The notes under the pieces: generated by a model
What the model was told of the DNA's origin: nothing
Databases searched by the model: none
What the model saw: the letters and a program-made list of their open reading frames with translations, nothing else
Assembly: GCF_000717275.1 (NCBI RefSeq)
Contig: NZ_JNYV01000004.1
Span: 620,001-684,000, forward strand
Direction of reading: 5' to 3'
Length of the DNA: 64,000 bases
From: Kitasatospora arboriphila
GTDB lineage: Bacteria > Actinomycetota > Actinomycetes > Mycobacteriales > Mycobacteriaceae
Made by a program: the position numbers and the translations under genes
In this document: positions 16,998 to 24,832 of the stretch, in pieces
Position numbering within the stretch: position 1 is the stretch's first letter
Layout of the letters: the number at the start of each line of letters is the position of its first letter

Positions 16998-18458
16998 CTA
17001 AGCGTTGTCGAGTGACGTCGACAGCCCGGCGAGCCCACTGCCGACCGAGTTCCCGACCTTTGTGGCCGTGACTGTCCCGAACTCCACGGGCGCATCGACG
17101 GTCGCGCCCGCATAGGCGAAGATGCCATAGATCCCCGCGGGGGCCTCCGGTGGAACCGTGTATGTGACCGTCTGTTCCATCGTCTGCCCGGGTTTGAGGT
17201 CCACCGGAATCGGTGCGAGAACGCTTGTGCCGGTTGCGCTGCCTGGTTGCACCACGTCCACCCACACCTGCCCGACGTAGGGTGCGTCGGCGGGTGCGGA
17301 GACCATCAGCTTTGCGTTCAGGGGACCACCGCCCTCGGGTAGTTCGGTCGGTGTCTCGGGGGAGAGGCTGACCTGCACCGGCAGCTTGGTCTGCGGAGAT
17401 GCCGGCCCCGTCGATGCAGGCGAGCCGTCGCCGACCTCCGGCCAGCCGTTGGCCCACACGATGCGGTCAATCATCCCTTCACGTCGCTGGGCGCCACTGG
17501 GCAACTCGAGGTCATCGCGTGGAACGGCGTGATACACAATCCAATCCGCTCCGGCGTCGTCGGTGACAACGGTGTTGTGCCCGGGTCCGGCCCATGCCTG
17601 ACTGCCGGCGAGGATGAGCGCGCCGCCGCCGGCGTTCAGGTCGTCGCCCTTGCGGTCGAGGTATGGTCCGGTGAGCGACTGCGAACGGCCGGCAAGAACT
17701 CGGTATGCGGTATCGGCGCCGTTGCAGCAGTTGCCCGCCGAGACGAACAGGTAGTAGTAGCCGTCGCGGAAGATGATCTCGGGACCTTCGAACCGGTCGT
17801 CGGCCACCCGGACCGGGGCTCCTGCCGCCGCATTCCCCTCCGGGTTGAGCGGTATCGCATACACGCCGTGGAAGTTGCCGACGAACATGGTCTTCGTCTT
17901 TCCGTCGTCCCAGAGGAACGGATCGATGGTGCCTTCGACGCCGACGTCCTGCGCACAGAACACCGGATGGCCCAGATCTGTCCAGGGTCCCGTCGGGCCC
18001 GGCGCGGTTGCCAGGCCGATGCAAGGATTCTTCTCGTCGTAGAGCGCGTAGTACAGCGAATAGGTGCCGTTCGACTCCGAGATGTCTGGGGCCCAGGCGA
18101 GTCTGCCGGGTGGGTGCCAGCCTGGCGCCTCGTCGAACACATCGCCCACGTACTTCCAGTCCACCAGGTCGAACGAGGTGAAGACGGTCATGTTGTGCTC
18201 GCCCTGGCCGTCGCCCCAGTCGTCGGCGGTGGCGTACATGTAATACCGGCCGTCTTGCGCGCGGATCACGGTCGGGTCGGCCGCCACCGGCTGCACGATC
18301 GACTGGGCCATCGCGGACGGCGCCGGTGCGAGTATCACAACGAGCACAGCCAGGAGCGCGGGAACAGCGAGACGGCAGGCGCTTGCCCAACGGCGCCCGA
18401 CTGTCGGTCTCGTGCTCGAATCCATCGGTTCAGCGGCCGGAGCCCCCCACGCGTGCAT
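16998..18458 (-). CDS. Secreted family 43 glycoside hydrolase (arabinanase-like)
   Basis: This 486-residue protein has a long N-terminal signal (basic TVGRRWASACR, then a hydrophobic core to SAMAQ) and is probably secreted. The GH43 five-blade propeller spans about residues 60-330. Candidate catalytic residues are the general base Asp in AADPTVIR, the pKa-modulating Asp in LAWAPDISES and the acid Glu in RFEGPEIIF. Family 43 includes endo-arabinanases and arabinofuranosidases. A C-terminal domain of about 120 residues (from SLSPETP) looks like an Ig-type beta domain. The ATG at 18458 has an AGGAG site 5 bases upstream. Since this cell wall contains arabinogalactan, the substrate may be self or plant arabinan; the sequence does not decide. 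Confidence 0.88.
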   Translation of the reverse strand: MHAWGAPAAEPMDSSTRPTVGRRWASACRLAVPALLAVLVVILAPAPSAMAQSIVQPVAADPTVIRAQDGRYYMYATADDWGDGQGEHNMTVFTSFDLVDWKYVGDVFDEAPGWHPPGRLAWAPDISESNGTYSLYYALYDEKNPCIGLATAPGPTGPWTDLGHPVFCAQDVGVEGTIDPFLWDDGKTKTMFVGNFHGVYAIPLNPEGNAAAGAPVRVADDRFEGPEIIFRDGYYYLFVSAGNCCNGADTAYRVLAGRSQSLTGPYLDRKGDDLNAGGGALILAGSQAWAGPGHNTVVTDDAGADWIVYHAVPRDDLELPSGAQRREGMIDRIVWANGWPEVGDGSPASTGPASPQTKLPVQVSLSPETPTELPEGGGPLNAKLMVSAPADAPYVGQVWVDVVQPGSATGTSVLAPIPVDLKPGQTMEQTVTYTVPPEAPAGIYGIFAYAGATVDAPVEFGTVTATKVGNSVGSGLAGLSTSLDNA

Positions 18459-18597
18459 GTCGCTCCTCGCCACAACTCACCATTCAGGTCGCGGCAAACA
18501 TATCCAGCTCAAGTTGAGGTCGAGACTTCAGCCACGCTGCGACACCTTGCTGTGACGAAACCGTGTTCGGCCGGTTATGGCGTCCAGCGCGGCAAAG

Positions 18598-19479
18598 TCA
18601 GACGAACTGCAGGGTCTCGATGATCAACCGGGTGGCAGCGCGGCCCTCTGGGGTCGGTGTCAGCGGGTAGATGTGCAGGCCGGAGGGGCAGGTGTTGAGC
18701 TCTACTTCCGAACCTGCCGCGCTCGCTTGCTCGTGGAATCGCAGGGCATCCGGGTACAACATGTCGTGGGTGCCGATGTGCACCGTCGTCGGGGCGAGCC
18801 CACCGAGGTCGCCGTACATCGGGCTGACCTCCGGGTGCGTCAGAGGTTTGTCCGGAGCCCACACCCGTGCGGCCATGTCCAAGGTGGACCGATTGAGCCA
18901 TGGGTCGTGACGCTCGACGCGCGCGATGTCGGGATTGCTGAGGGACAGGTCGAGCCAGGGGGAGATGAGAACGAGGCGTTGGGGCGGGCGCAAGTTCCGG
19001 TCACGCGCGGTCTGTGCCATCAGCAGCGCCAGGCCGCCGCCGGCGGAATCGCCGACCAGTGCGATGGGCGACCCGGGGTGTTCGGTCACCAGTCGCTGAT
19101 ACACCGCAGTGATGAACGGAAGGGCGTCCCGATGGTCGTAGCGGGGAGCAAGCCCGTACATCGGCACCTCGACCCGCATGCCGGCGTCGGCCAGCTGCGC
19201 GATGAAAGCCCAATGCTGGGCACTGATCTCGCTGACATACGCGCCGCCGTAGAAATACAGCACTGTGGTCTGGGGGCGGACGCGACGCGGGGTGACGCTG
19301 TAACTACGGAAACCGCCGATCGAACGGCGTTTGACGATGTGCGAGGTGTACATCGGTTCCGGGGGCGACACGACCTTCTTCGGCCGGTAGATCTGTCGGC
19401 GTGCGCGCTCCGCGGTGCTGGTGAGGGACAACCCGTTCAGCCTCAGCATCGTCGACAGTGCTTTCATCTGGATACTCAT
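18598..19479 (-). CDS. Alpha/beta hydrolase fold-3 (HSL-like) esterase
   Basis: This 293-residue cytoplasmic esterase resembles the hormone-sensitive-lipase group. The nucleophile elbow is GDSAGGGL (Ser about 153), the acid is in IGTHDMLYPDA and the His is in SGLHIYPL, so the triad is complete. The oxyanion motif, normally HGGG, reads YGGA (LYFYGGAYVSE), a notable departure. An N-terminal cap helix contains basic residues. Short-chain ester or lipid hydrolysis is expected; mycobacterial relatives are the Lip proteins. It is divergent from the Old Yellow Enzyme gene, with about 137 bases between starts. Confidence 0.88.
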   Translation of the reverse strand: MSIQMKALSTMLRLNGLSLTSTAERARRQIYRPKKVVSPPEPMYTSHIVKRRSIGGFRSYSVTPRRVRPQTTVLYFYGGAYVSEISAQHWAFIAQLADAGMRVEVPMYGLAPRYDHRDALPFITAVYQRLVTEHPGSPIALVGDSAGGGLALLMAQTARDRNLRPPQRLVLISPWLDLSLSNPDIARVERHDPWLNRSTLDMAARVWAPDKPLTHPEVSPMYGDLGGLAPTTVHIGTHDMLYPDALRFHEQASAAGSEVELNTCPSGLHIYPLTPTPEGRAATRLIIETLQFV

Positions 19480-19616
19480 CTGTGTCGAGATTAGACCGTG
19501 GACCTGTGTTCAACCTGCAGCAACGTGTGAGATTTTGCTGATGATCCAGGCGAGACCTATCTCACGGTCGGGTGGGTCGTGGAATCGGCACCTGGCCTCG
19601 GCGGTTGATGTGTGGC

Positions 19617-20702
19617 GTGACCACACCAGCACTCTTCACGCCCATGACCCTGCGCGATCTGACCGTCGCGAACCGCGCCTGGCTTGCACCGATGTGCCAG
19701 TACAGCTGCTTTGCCGAAGACGGCGTGCCCACGGACTGGCACCTGGTCCATCTCGGCGCCCGGGCCACCGGCGGGTTCGGCCTGATTCTCACCGAAGCCG
19801 CCGCAGTCACGCCCGACGGGCGGATCAGCCCCCAGGACGCCGGCATCTGGAACGACGACCAGGCCGCAGGGTGGCGTCGAATCGTGGACTTCGTACACGA
19901 GCAGGGTTCGGCGATCGGCGTCCAACTGGCGCACGCAGGACGCAAGGCTTCGACGTACGCCCCGATGGCCGACGCCGAGGGCAGCATCGCCGAGGCAGAC
20001 GGAGGCTGGGTGACCAGCGCCCCGTCTGCTGTTGCATTCGAGGGCTGCGCCACGCCGTCGGCCCTGACCCGCGATGGCATCGCAGGCGTTGTCGATGCGT
20101 TTGCCGCCGCGGCGTCCCGGGCACATGAGGCCGGCTTCGACGTCGTCGAGATCCATGCTGCTCACGGGTACCTGCTCCACGAGTTCTTCTCGCCGTTGTC
20201 GAACATCCGCGAGGACGAGTACGGCGGCGATTTCGAAGGCCGCACCCGGATCTTGCTCGAGGTCGTCGAAGCCGTTCGCCGTGTGTGGCCTGACGGGAAG
20301 CCCCTGTTCGTGCGTCTCTCGGCGACCGACTGGACAGAGGGTGGGTGGACGGTGGACGACAGCGCTCGGCTGGCCGCACTCGTCGAACCGCTGGGAGTCG
20401 ACCTGATCGACGTCTCCAGTGGCGGGAATGTCCTGGCAGACATCCCGGTGGGTCCCGGCTACCAGGTCGACTTCGCCAAGGCCATTCTCGAGCAGTCGGG
20501 TGTTCCCACTGCGGCGGTCGGCCTGATCACCGAGCCGGGGCAGGCGGAGAAGATCCTCGAGGCAGAGTCTGCACACGCTGTACTGCTGGCCCGAGCTGGT
20601 CTCCGTGAGCCGGCGTGGCCACTGCGCGCGGCGCACGAACTGGGTCTGACCTGGCGAGAGGCCCCATACCCGCCGCAGTACACGCGTGGCGCCTGGCGTT
20701 GA
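19617..20702 (+). CDS. Old Yellow Enzyme-family NADH:flavin oxidoreductase (YqjM type)
   Basis: This FMN-dependent ene-reductase is about 361 residues long. Family features are the N-terminal LFTPMTLRDLTVANRAWLAPMCQYS, in which the Cys (CQYS) is the YqjM-class flavin-modulating residue. Others are HLGARATGGFGLILTEAAAV, QLAHAGRKAS, IHAAHGYLLHEFFSPLSN and the phosphate-binding region ending AVLLARAGLREPAWP. It should reduce activated C=C bonds of enones using NAD(P)H; the physiological substrate is unknown. The GTG at 19617 places the start directly before the conserved region; an ATG at 19608 and one at 19572 are also in frame, without a clear ribosome binding site. Confidence 0.92.
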   Translation: MTTPALFTPMTLRDLTVANRAWLAPMCQYSCFAEDGVPTDWHLVHLGARATGGFGLILTEAAAVTPDGRISPQDAGIWNDDQAAGWRRIVDFVHEQGSAIGVQLAHAGRKASTYAPMADAEGSIAEADGGWVTSAPSAVAFEGCATPSALTRDGIAGVVDAFAAAASRAHEAGFDVVEIHAAHGYLLHEFFSPLSNIREDEYGGDFEGRTRILLEVVEAVRRVWPDGKPLFVRLSATDWTEGGWTVDDSARLAALVEPLGVDLIDVSSGGNVLADIPVGPGYQVDFAKAILEQSGVPTAAVGLITEPGQAEKILEAESAHAVLLARAGLREPAWPLRAAHELGLTWREAPYPPQYTRGAWR

Positions 20703-20748
20703 TCGATCCCGGGTTGCGCCTACACGCGATATCCCGACAATCGAGTAG

Positions 20749-21279
20749 GTGCCCCCGGATCTGCTGAGCCGCCCCGTCGATCGGTTCGAACGAAGGCTAC
20801 GACGAGTGTCGGCGCTGTGCGTGGTGATCGCCTGCATGATGTCGGTGCTCACAGGAGTCCTGGTGTGGGACATGGCTGAACGGTCACCCATCGCCGAGCC
20901 GGTGGCGGCGGTACGAGCGGTGACCGATGAGGCGGCCATGCCCGCCACCGCCCAGACGATCGGTACCCCGGCCGTGGCGGTCCGGGCGCACTGGGAGTGG
21001 GAGTCGCAACGACGTGACGGTGTGATCGCAGTACCGGCGGGTACCCCCGCGGGCCGTAACCGCGACATCCCCGTCGACGAGAACGGCGACTGGGCACCGG
21101 CCGGTGCTGCCTTCGGGGGACCGATCCCACGAGTGGGACCCGCGGTGCTACTGGCGATGCTGGTGGGCGTAGGCGGAATCGTTGTGATCCGGCAGGTGAC
21201 CCGCAGAGCGGTCGAACAGCGACACGACCGATATTGGACCGAACAACTCGCCCGCTTCTTCGCCACCCGGCCGGACTGA
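20749..21279 (+). CDS. Rv1733c-like membrane protein with two helices
   Basis: This 176-residue protein has a basic N-terminus (RPVDRFERRLRR), a first membrane helix at about residues 21-42 and an extracytoplasmic segment of about 90 residues. A second helix lies at 129-149 and a basic cytoplasmic tail ends YWTEQLARFFATRPD. This arrangement, with the extracellular AHWEWESQRRDGVI and a short PAGTPAG segment, matches the Rv1733c family of mycobacteria and relatives. Its function is unknown; the M. tuberculosis member belongs to the dormancy regulon. The GTG at 20749 is the likely start. It is convergent with the small cstA partner gene, 4 bases away. Confidence 0.78.
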   Translation: MPPDLLSRPVDRFERRLRRVSALCVVIACMMSVLTGVLVWDMAERSPIAEPVAAVRAVTDEAAMPATAQTIGTPAVAVRAHWEWESQRRDGVIAVPAGTPAGRNRDIPVDENGDWAPAGAAFGGPIPRVGPAVLLAMLVGVGGIVVIRQVTRRAVEQRHDRYWTEQLARFFATRPD

Positions 21280-21283
21280 CGGA

Positions 21284-21475
21284 TCAGCAGCAGCGGCCCT
21301 GCGGATTCCGGTCCTGATCGCGGTACCGGGTACGCCAGTAATCGCGCTCGGTCATCGGGGCATCGGCCGGGTGGTGTGCCCGGTGATGGGCGAGGTAGCG
21401 CTGATAGTCGCTGTCACCCATCATCGCTCCCACGTACCAGCGCACCGCATCGGTGCCGCGGCGGAGTACGTCCAT
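21284..21475 (-). CDS. YbdD/YjiX family small protein, partner of CstA
   Basis: This 63-residue protein shows the YbdD/YjiX (DUF466) pattern: VRWYVGAMMGDSDYQRYLAH, then MTERDYWRTRYRDQDRNPQG and the terminal RCC. In many bacteria a gene of this family directly follows cstA-type transporters, and its product is needed for transport. Here the start ATG shares one base with the cstA stop (TGATG), so translation is probably coupled. The start at 21475 is also where the conserved sequence begins. The last two cysteines are common in the family. Confidence 0.88.
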   Translation of the reverse strand: MDVLRRGTDAVRWYVGAMMGDSDYQRYLAHHRAHHPADAPMTERDYWRTRYRDQDRNPQGRCC

Positions 21476-23793
21476 CACGGGGCCGGCCTCGCTCCCTTGC
21501 TCGTACCGTGCCCGTCCGGATTGCCCGTCGCAGACGCCGTCGAGACCCTGTCGGTTTTCTCGAACTCGGCCCATTCCCGCTCGATCTGCTTCTCGGTGGA
21601 TGTGGCAATCAGGCCGCGGGGGGCAAACCTCTTCGACTCCACTGGCGTGTCTTCCGTGGTGGGCAGTCCTCCTGCCCGAATCGCCTTGACGCACACAAAC
21701 GCTGCCGCGATGACGACGATCAGGACCAGTACCGCGAACACGATGGACAACGTGCCCTGGATGAAGGTGTTCCGGATGACGGCATCCATCTCGCCGACGT
21801 TCTTGGCGGTCTTGAAGGCGGTCTCCCCGCGGTCCTTCGCGTTCTGGAAATCGCTGTGCTGCTGCCAGTACCCGATGGCGGGATTGCTCGAGAAGATCTT
21901 CTGCCATGAGGCGCTCATCGTGACGATCAGGTCCCACGCCAGTGGGATGCCTGGAATCCAGGCCCACTTGAACAGCCCGCGCTTGAGGACGATCACCAGC
22001 ACAATCGTCAGTGCGATGGCCGCGAGCAACTGATTGGCGATACCGAACAGTGGGAACAGGGTGTTGATGCCGCCGAGCGGGTCGGTGACACCCATCAACA
22101 AGATCGAGCCCCACGCCGCGACAACGATAAAGGTGCACAGCCACGCGCCCGGTCGCCACGACGGATCCTTGAATCGCTTGCCGCCCTTCACATTGCTCAG
22201 CCCATCCGAGAGCATGAACCGGGCCACACGGGTTCCGGCGTCGACCGTGGTGAGAATGAACAGGGCCTCGAACATGATCGCGAAGTGGTACCAGAAGGAA
22301 CGCAACGACTCCCCGCCGAATGCGCGCTGCATCGTGTCGGCCATACCCATCGCCAACGTGGGTGCGCCGCCTGTTCTGGAGATCACCGAACTCTCACCCA
22401 CAGCCTTGGCGTCCTGCTCGAATTGTGCGGCCGTGGCAGGATCCCCGGGAAGATTGAGGCCGTTCACGTAATCGGCTGCACCCTGCGGAGTCCCGTCGGT
22501 CAACGCCTTCGGCGCGTTCATCGCGAAGTACAGATGCTGGTTCAGGATGCAGGCGGTGATCAGGGCCATGATGGCGACGAAGGATTCGGTCAGCATGCCG
22601 CCGTAACCGATGATGCGCGCCTGGCTCTCCTTCTCCAACAACTTTGGCGTGGTACCCGAGGCGATCAACGAGTGGAAGCCCGACAGTGCGCCGCAGGCGA
22701 TGGTGATGAACAGGAAGGGGAACAGCGAACCGGCGAAGGCCGGACCCTGGCCGTTGTGTGCGAACTCGCTGACCGCCGGGGCCTGCATCACCGGTCGTGC
22801 GATCACGATGCCGGCCGCGAGCAGCACGATGGTGCCGATCTTCATGAAGGTGGACAAGTAGTCGCGCGGCGCGAGCAGCAGCCACACCGGTAGCACCGCT
22901 GCGGCGAACCCGTAGATGACGATGGCCCAGCTCAGGAATACCGGCGAGAGGCTGAACATGTCTGCGCCCCAGCTCGACTCGCCGACCCATCGGCCGGAGA
23001 TGATCGCGAACATCAGCAGCACGAAGCCGATCAGGGACACCTCTGACACCCGGCCGGGACGCAGGAACCGCAGGTACATACCCATGAACAAGGCGATGGG
23101 GATGGTCATCGCGATCGAGAACACACCCCACGGGCTCTCGGCGAGCGCGTTGACCACAACGAGTGCCAGGACCGCGATCAGGATGATCATGATGACGAAC
23201 ACCGCGATCATCGCCGCGAAGCCACCGACGTCACCGAGTTCGTCGCGGGCCATCTGGCCGAGGCTGCGGCCGCGGCGCCGCGTGGAGATCGACAGCACCA
23301 GGTAGTCCTGGACGCAGCCGGCGAACACTGCGCCGATGATGATCCAGATCGTTCCGGGCAGGTAGCCCATCTGCGCGGCGAGGACGGGTCCCACCAGTGG
23401 CCCAGCGCCGGCGATGGCTGCGAAGTGATGCCCGAACAACACCCGGCGGTCGGTGGGCATGTAGTCCTGGGCGTTGTCGAGGACTTCGGCCGGGGTGGCG
23501 TGATCGTCGCGGGGCCGAACGACTTTCATCTCGATGAGGCGCGCGTAGAAGCGGTAGCCGATCACGTATGTGCACAGTGCCGCGATGACAAACCAGATCG
23601 CATTGACCGTCTCGCCGCGGACGAAGGCGATGATCGCCCAGGCGCACGCCCCGATGATCGCGATGATCGCGAACATGATGCGTTTGCCGACGGTCATCGG
23701 ACTTCGGTCGACGATGGCGACGGGGGGAAGATCGGGGTCGGTGCGGATGAGATCGATGTGGGGATCTCGGTCGCGTTCCTGAGTGACGGTCAC
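21475..23793 (-). CDS. cstA: Carbon starvation protein A family transporter
   Basis: This 772-residue multi-pass membrane protein belongs to the CstA family. A polar N-terminal tail (about 30 residues) is followed by many helices. Signature stretches include DRRVLFGHHFAAIAGAGPL, GPVLAAQMGYLPGTIWII, CGALSGFHSLIASGTTPK and FEALFILTTVDAGTR. CstA-family proteins take up peptides and, in recent work on relatives, pyruvate, mainly on carbon limitation. The GTG at 23793 was chosen because AGGAG lies 7 bases upstream. A CRP/GlxR-like site lies about 100 bases upstream of the start, in line with known cAMP-type control of cstA in Corynebacterium. It is coupled to the small YbdD-like gene. Confidence 0.95.
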   Translation of the reverse strand: MTVTQERDRDPHIDLIRTDPDLPPVAIVDRSPMTVGKRIMFAIIAIIGACAWAIIAFVRGETVNAIWFVIAALCTYVIGYRFYARLIEMKVVRPRDDHATPAEVLDNAQDYMPTDRRVLFGHHFAAIAGAGPLVGPVLAAQMGYLPGTIWIIIGAVFAGCVQDYLVLSISTRRRGRSLGQMARDELGDVGGFAAMIAVFVIMIILIAVLALVVVNALAESPWGVFSIAMTIPIALFMGMYLRFLRPGRVSEVSLIGFVLLMFAIISGRWVGESSWGADMFSLSPVFLSWAIVIYGFAAAVLPVWLLLAPRDYLSTFMKIGTIVLLAAGIVIARPVMQAPAVSEFAHNGQGPAFAGSLFPFLFITIACGALSGFHSLIASGTTPKLLEKESQARIIGYGGMLTESFVAIMALITACILNQHLYFAMNAPKALTDGTPQGAADYVNGLNLPGDPATAAQFEQDAKAVGESSVISRTGGAPTLAMGMADTMQRAFGGESLRSFWYHFAIMFEALFILTTVDAGTRVARFMLSDGLSNVKGGKRFKDPSWRPGAWLCTFIVVAAWGSILLMGVTDPLGGINTLFPLFGIANQLLAAIALTIVLVIVLKRGLFKWAWIPGIPLAWDLIVTMSASWQKIFSSNPAIGYWQQHSDFQNAKDRGETAFKTAKNVGEMDAVIRNTFIQGTLSIVFAVLVLIVVIAAAFVCVKAIRAGGLPTTEDTPVESKRFAPRGLIATSTEKQIEREWAEFEKTDRVSTASATGNPDGHGTSKGARPAP

Positions 23794-23893
23794 CGTGGCT
23801 CCTGTGCGTTGTGGGCGGTAGGAGGATTCACGCCTGCTGTCTGCCGCAAGCGCTGTATCCGGCGCCACCCTGACCCATGGGTTCACGGACCAG

Positions 23894-23909
23894 TGTGGCG
23901 CCGGTCACT
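23894..23909. promoter_or_regulatory. CRP/GlxR-like site upstream of cstA
   Basis: TGTGGCGCCGGTCACT matches the TGTGA-N6-TCACA consensus at 8 of 10 fixed positions. It lies 101 bases from the cstA start codon, between cstA and the neighbouring membrane-protein gene on the same strand. Carbon-state control of cstA by a cAMP-type regulator is the expected meaning. Confidence 0.35.
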
Positions 23910-23966
23910 CTACGCCCGGCTAGGAACAGTGATTTTCAGACCCCTTTCCGTGCCGAACGACCTCAC

Positions 23967-24650
23967 TCACCGGTTGATGGTGCTCTTTCCCAGCGCGAGT
24001 CCACCGAACGCGATGACCAGCCAGACCCCGCTCACCACACCCGGGAACCCGGGCAGCCCGAATGCGCCGACGGTGACGACGACCGGAAGTACCGCCAGCA
24101 CGCTGACCACCCCGATCCAGCGAGAGACCAGACGCTCGCCGAATGCCATCCAGGCGACGGCGCCCGCAGCGACCGTGACGCCGAGGTATCCGATGAACGA
24201 GCCGAAGTCGTTGAGAACGTAGAGCACGTACAGTCCCGACTTGTCGAAGGCCTCGTCCTCGGAGCCGCCGTTGTACAGACCCATCGCGCCCTTCCAGCCA
24301 TAACCCAGGGAGAGGGCACCCGCCGATGCGGTGAAGCCGAGTGGGACGACGCGCGCTGCGGTGCTCGACGGGGTGCGGGGTTCGACGTGGCGCTTCCACG
24401 CGGCGGCCAGCACCAGGAGCAGGGCGACAGTGAGGTAGCCGGTGACGATCGATGCGTGGGCTTTGCCGCTACTGACATCGTCGACAATGTCCGCGTTGTA
24501 GGGCGTGTTCTCGTCCCACTCGGGATGGAGATCGAAGGCCAGAGTGGCTGCCAATGCGCCGATTCCGGCAGCCACGCCCACCCACGGCCAGCGTCCCCTC
24601 GTCGCCGTCTCCGTGGTGTCGGCCAAAGCCTGTGTTGTTGGTGTGGTCAT
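23967..24650 (-). CDS. Hypothetical six-helix membrane protein
   Basis: This 227-residue protein is not one I recognise. About six hydrophobic segments are visible, at roughly residues 23-40, 68-85, 103-120, 148-168, 177-197 and 200-220. A polar loop after the first helix is rich in Asp and Asn (LHPEWDENTPYNADIVDD). A second loop (NGGSEDEAFDKSGLYVLYV) is acidic and may face outward. The ATG at 24650 is the first of the frame and precedes a Thr-rich tail. It is divergent from the two-component system, with 182 bases between starts, so the kinase could control it; that is only positional inference. Confidence 0.7.
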   Translation of the reverse strand: MTTPTTQALADTTETATRGRWPWVGVAAGIGALAATLAFDLHPEWDENTPYNADIVDDVSSGKAHASIVTGYLTVALLLVLAAAWKRHVEPRTPSSTAARVVPLGFTASAGALSLGYGWKGAMGLYNGGSEDEAFDKSGLYVLYVLNDFGSFIGYLGVTVAAGAVAWMAFGERLVSRWIGVVSVLAVLPVVVTVGAFGLPGFPGVVSGVWLVIAFGGLALGKSTINR

Positions 24651-24832
24651 CGCTGTTCTCCTTCTCGGGGTGCGGGCCGATTCCGTCGGCGCTGTCGGTG
24701 GAACTGTCGGAAATGGGCATGGCAGAACTGTCTGGGGGGACGTGTCCCGGCCGACAGGGACGCCGGTCCCTGGTTGCCGGGAAGTTCGCGTCTGCAGCGG
24801 TTTTCTGCGAACCGGCGTGCCACGATGACCTG

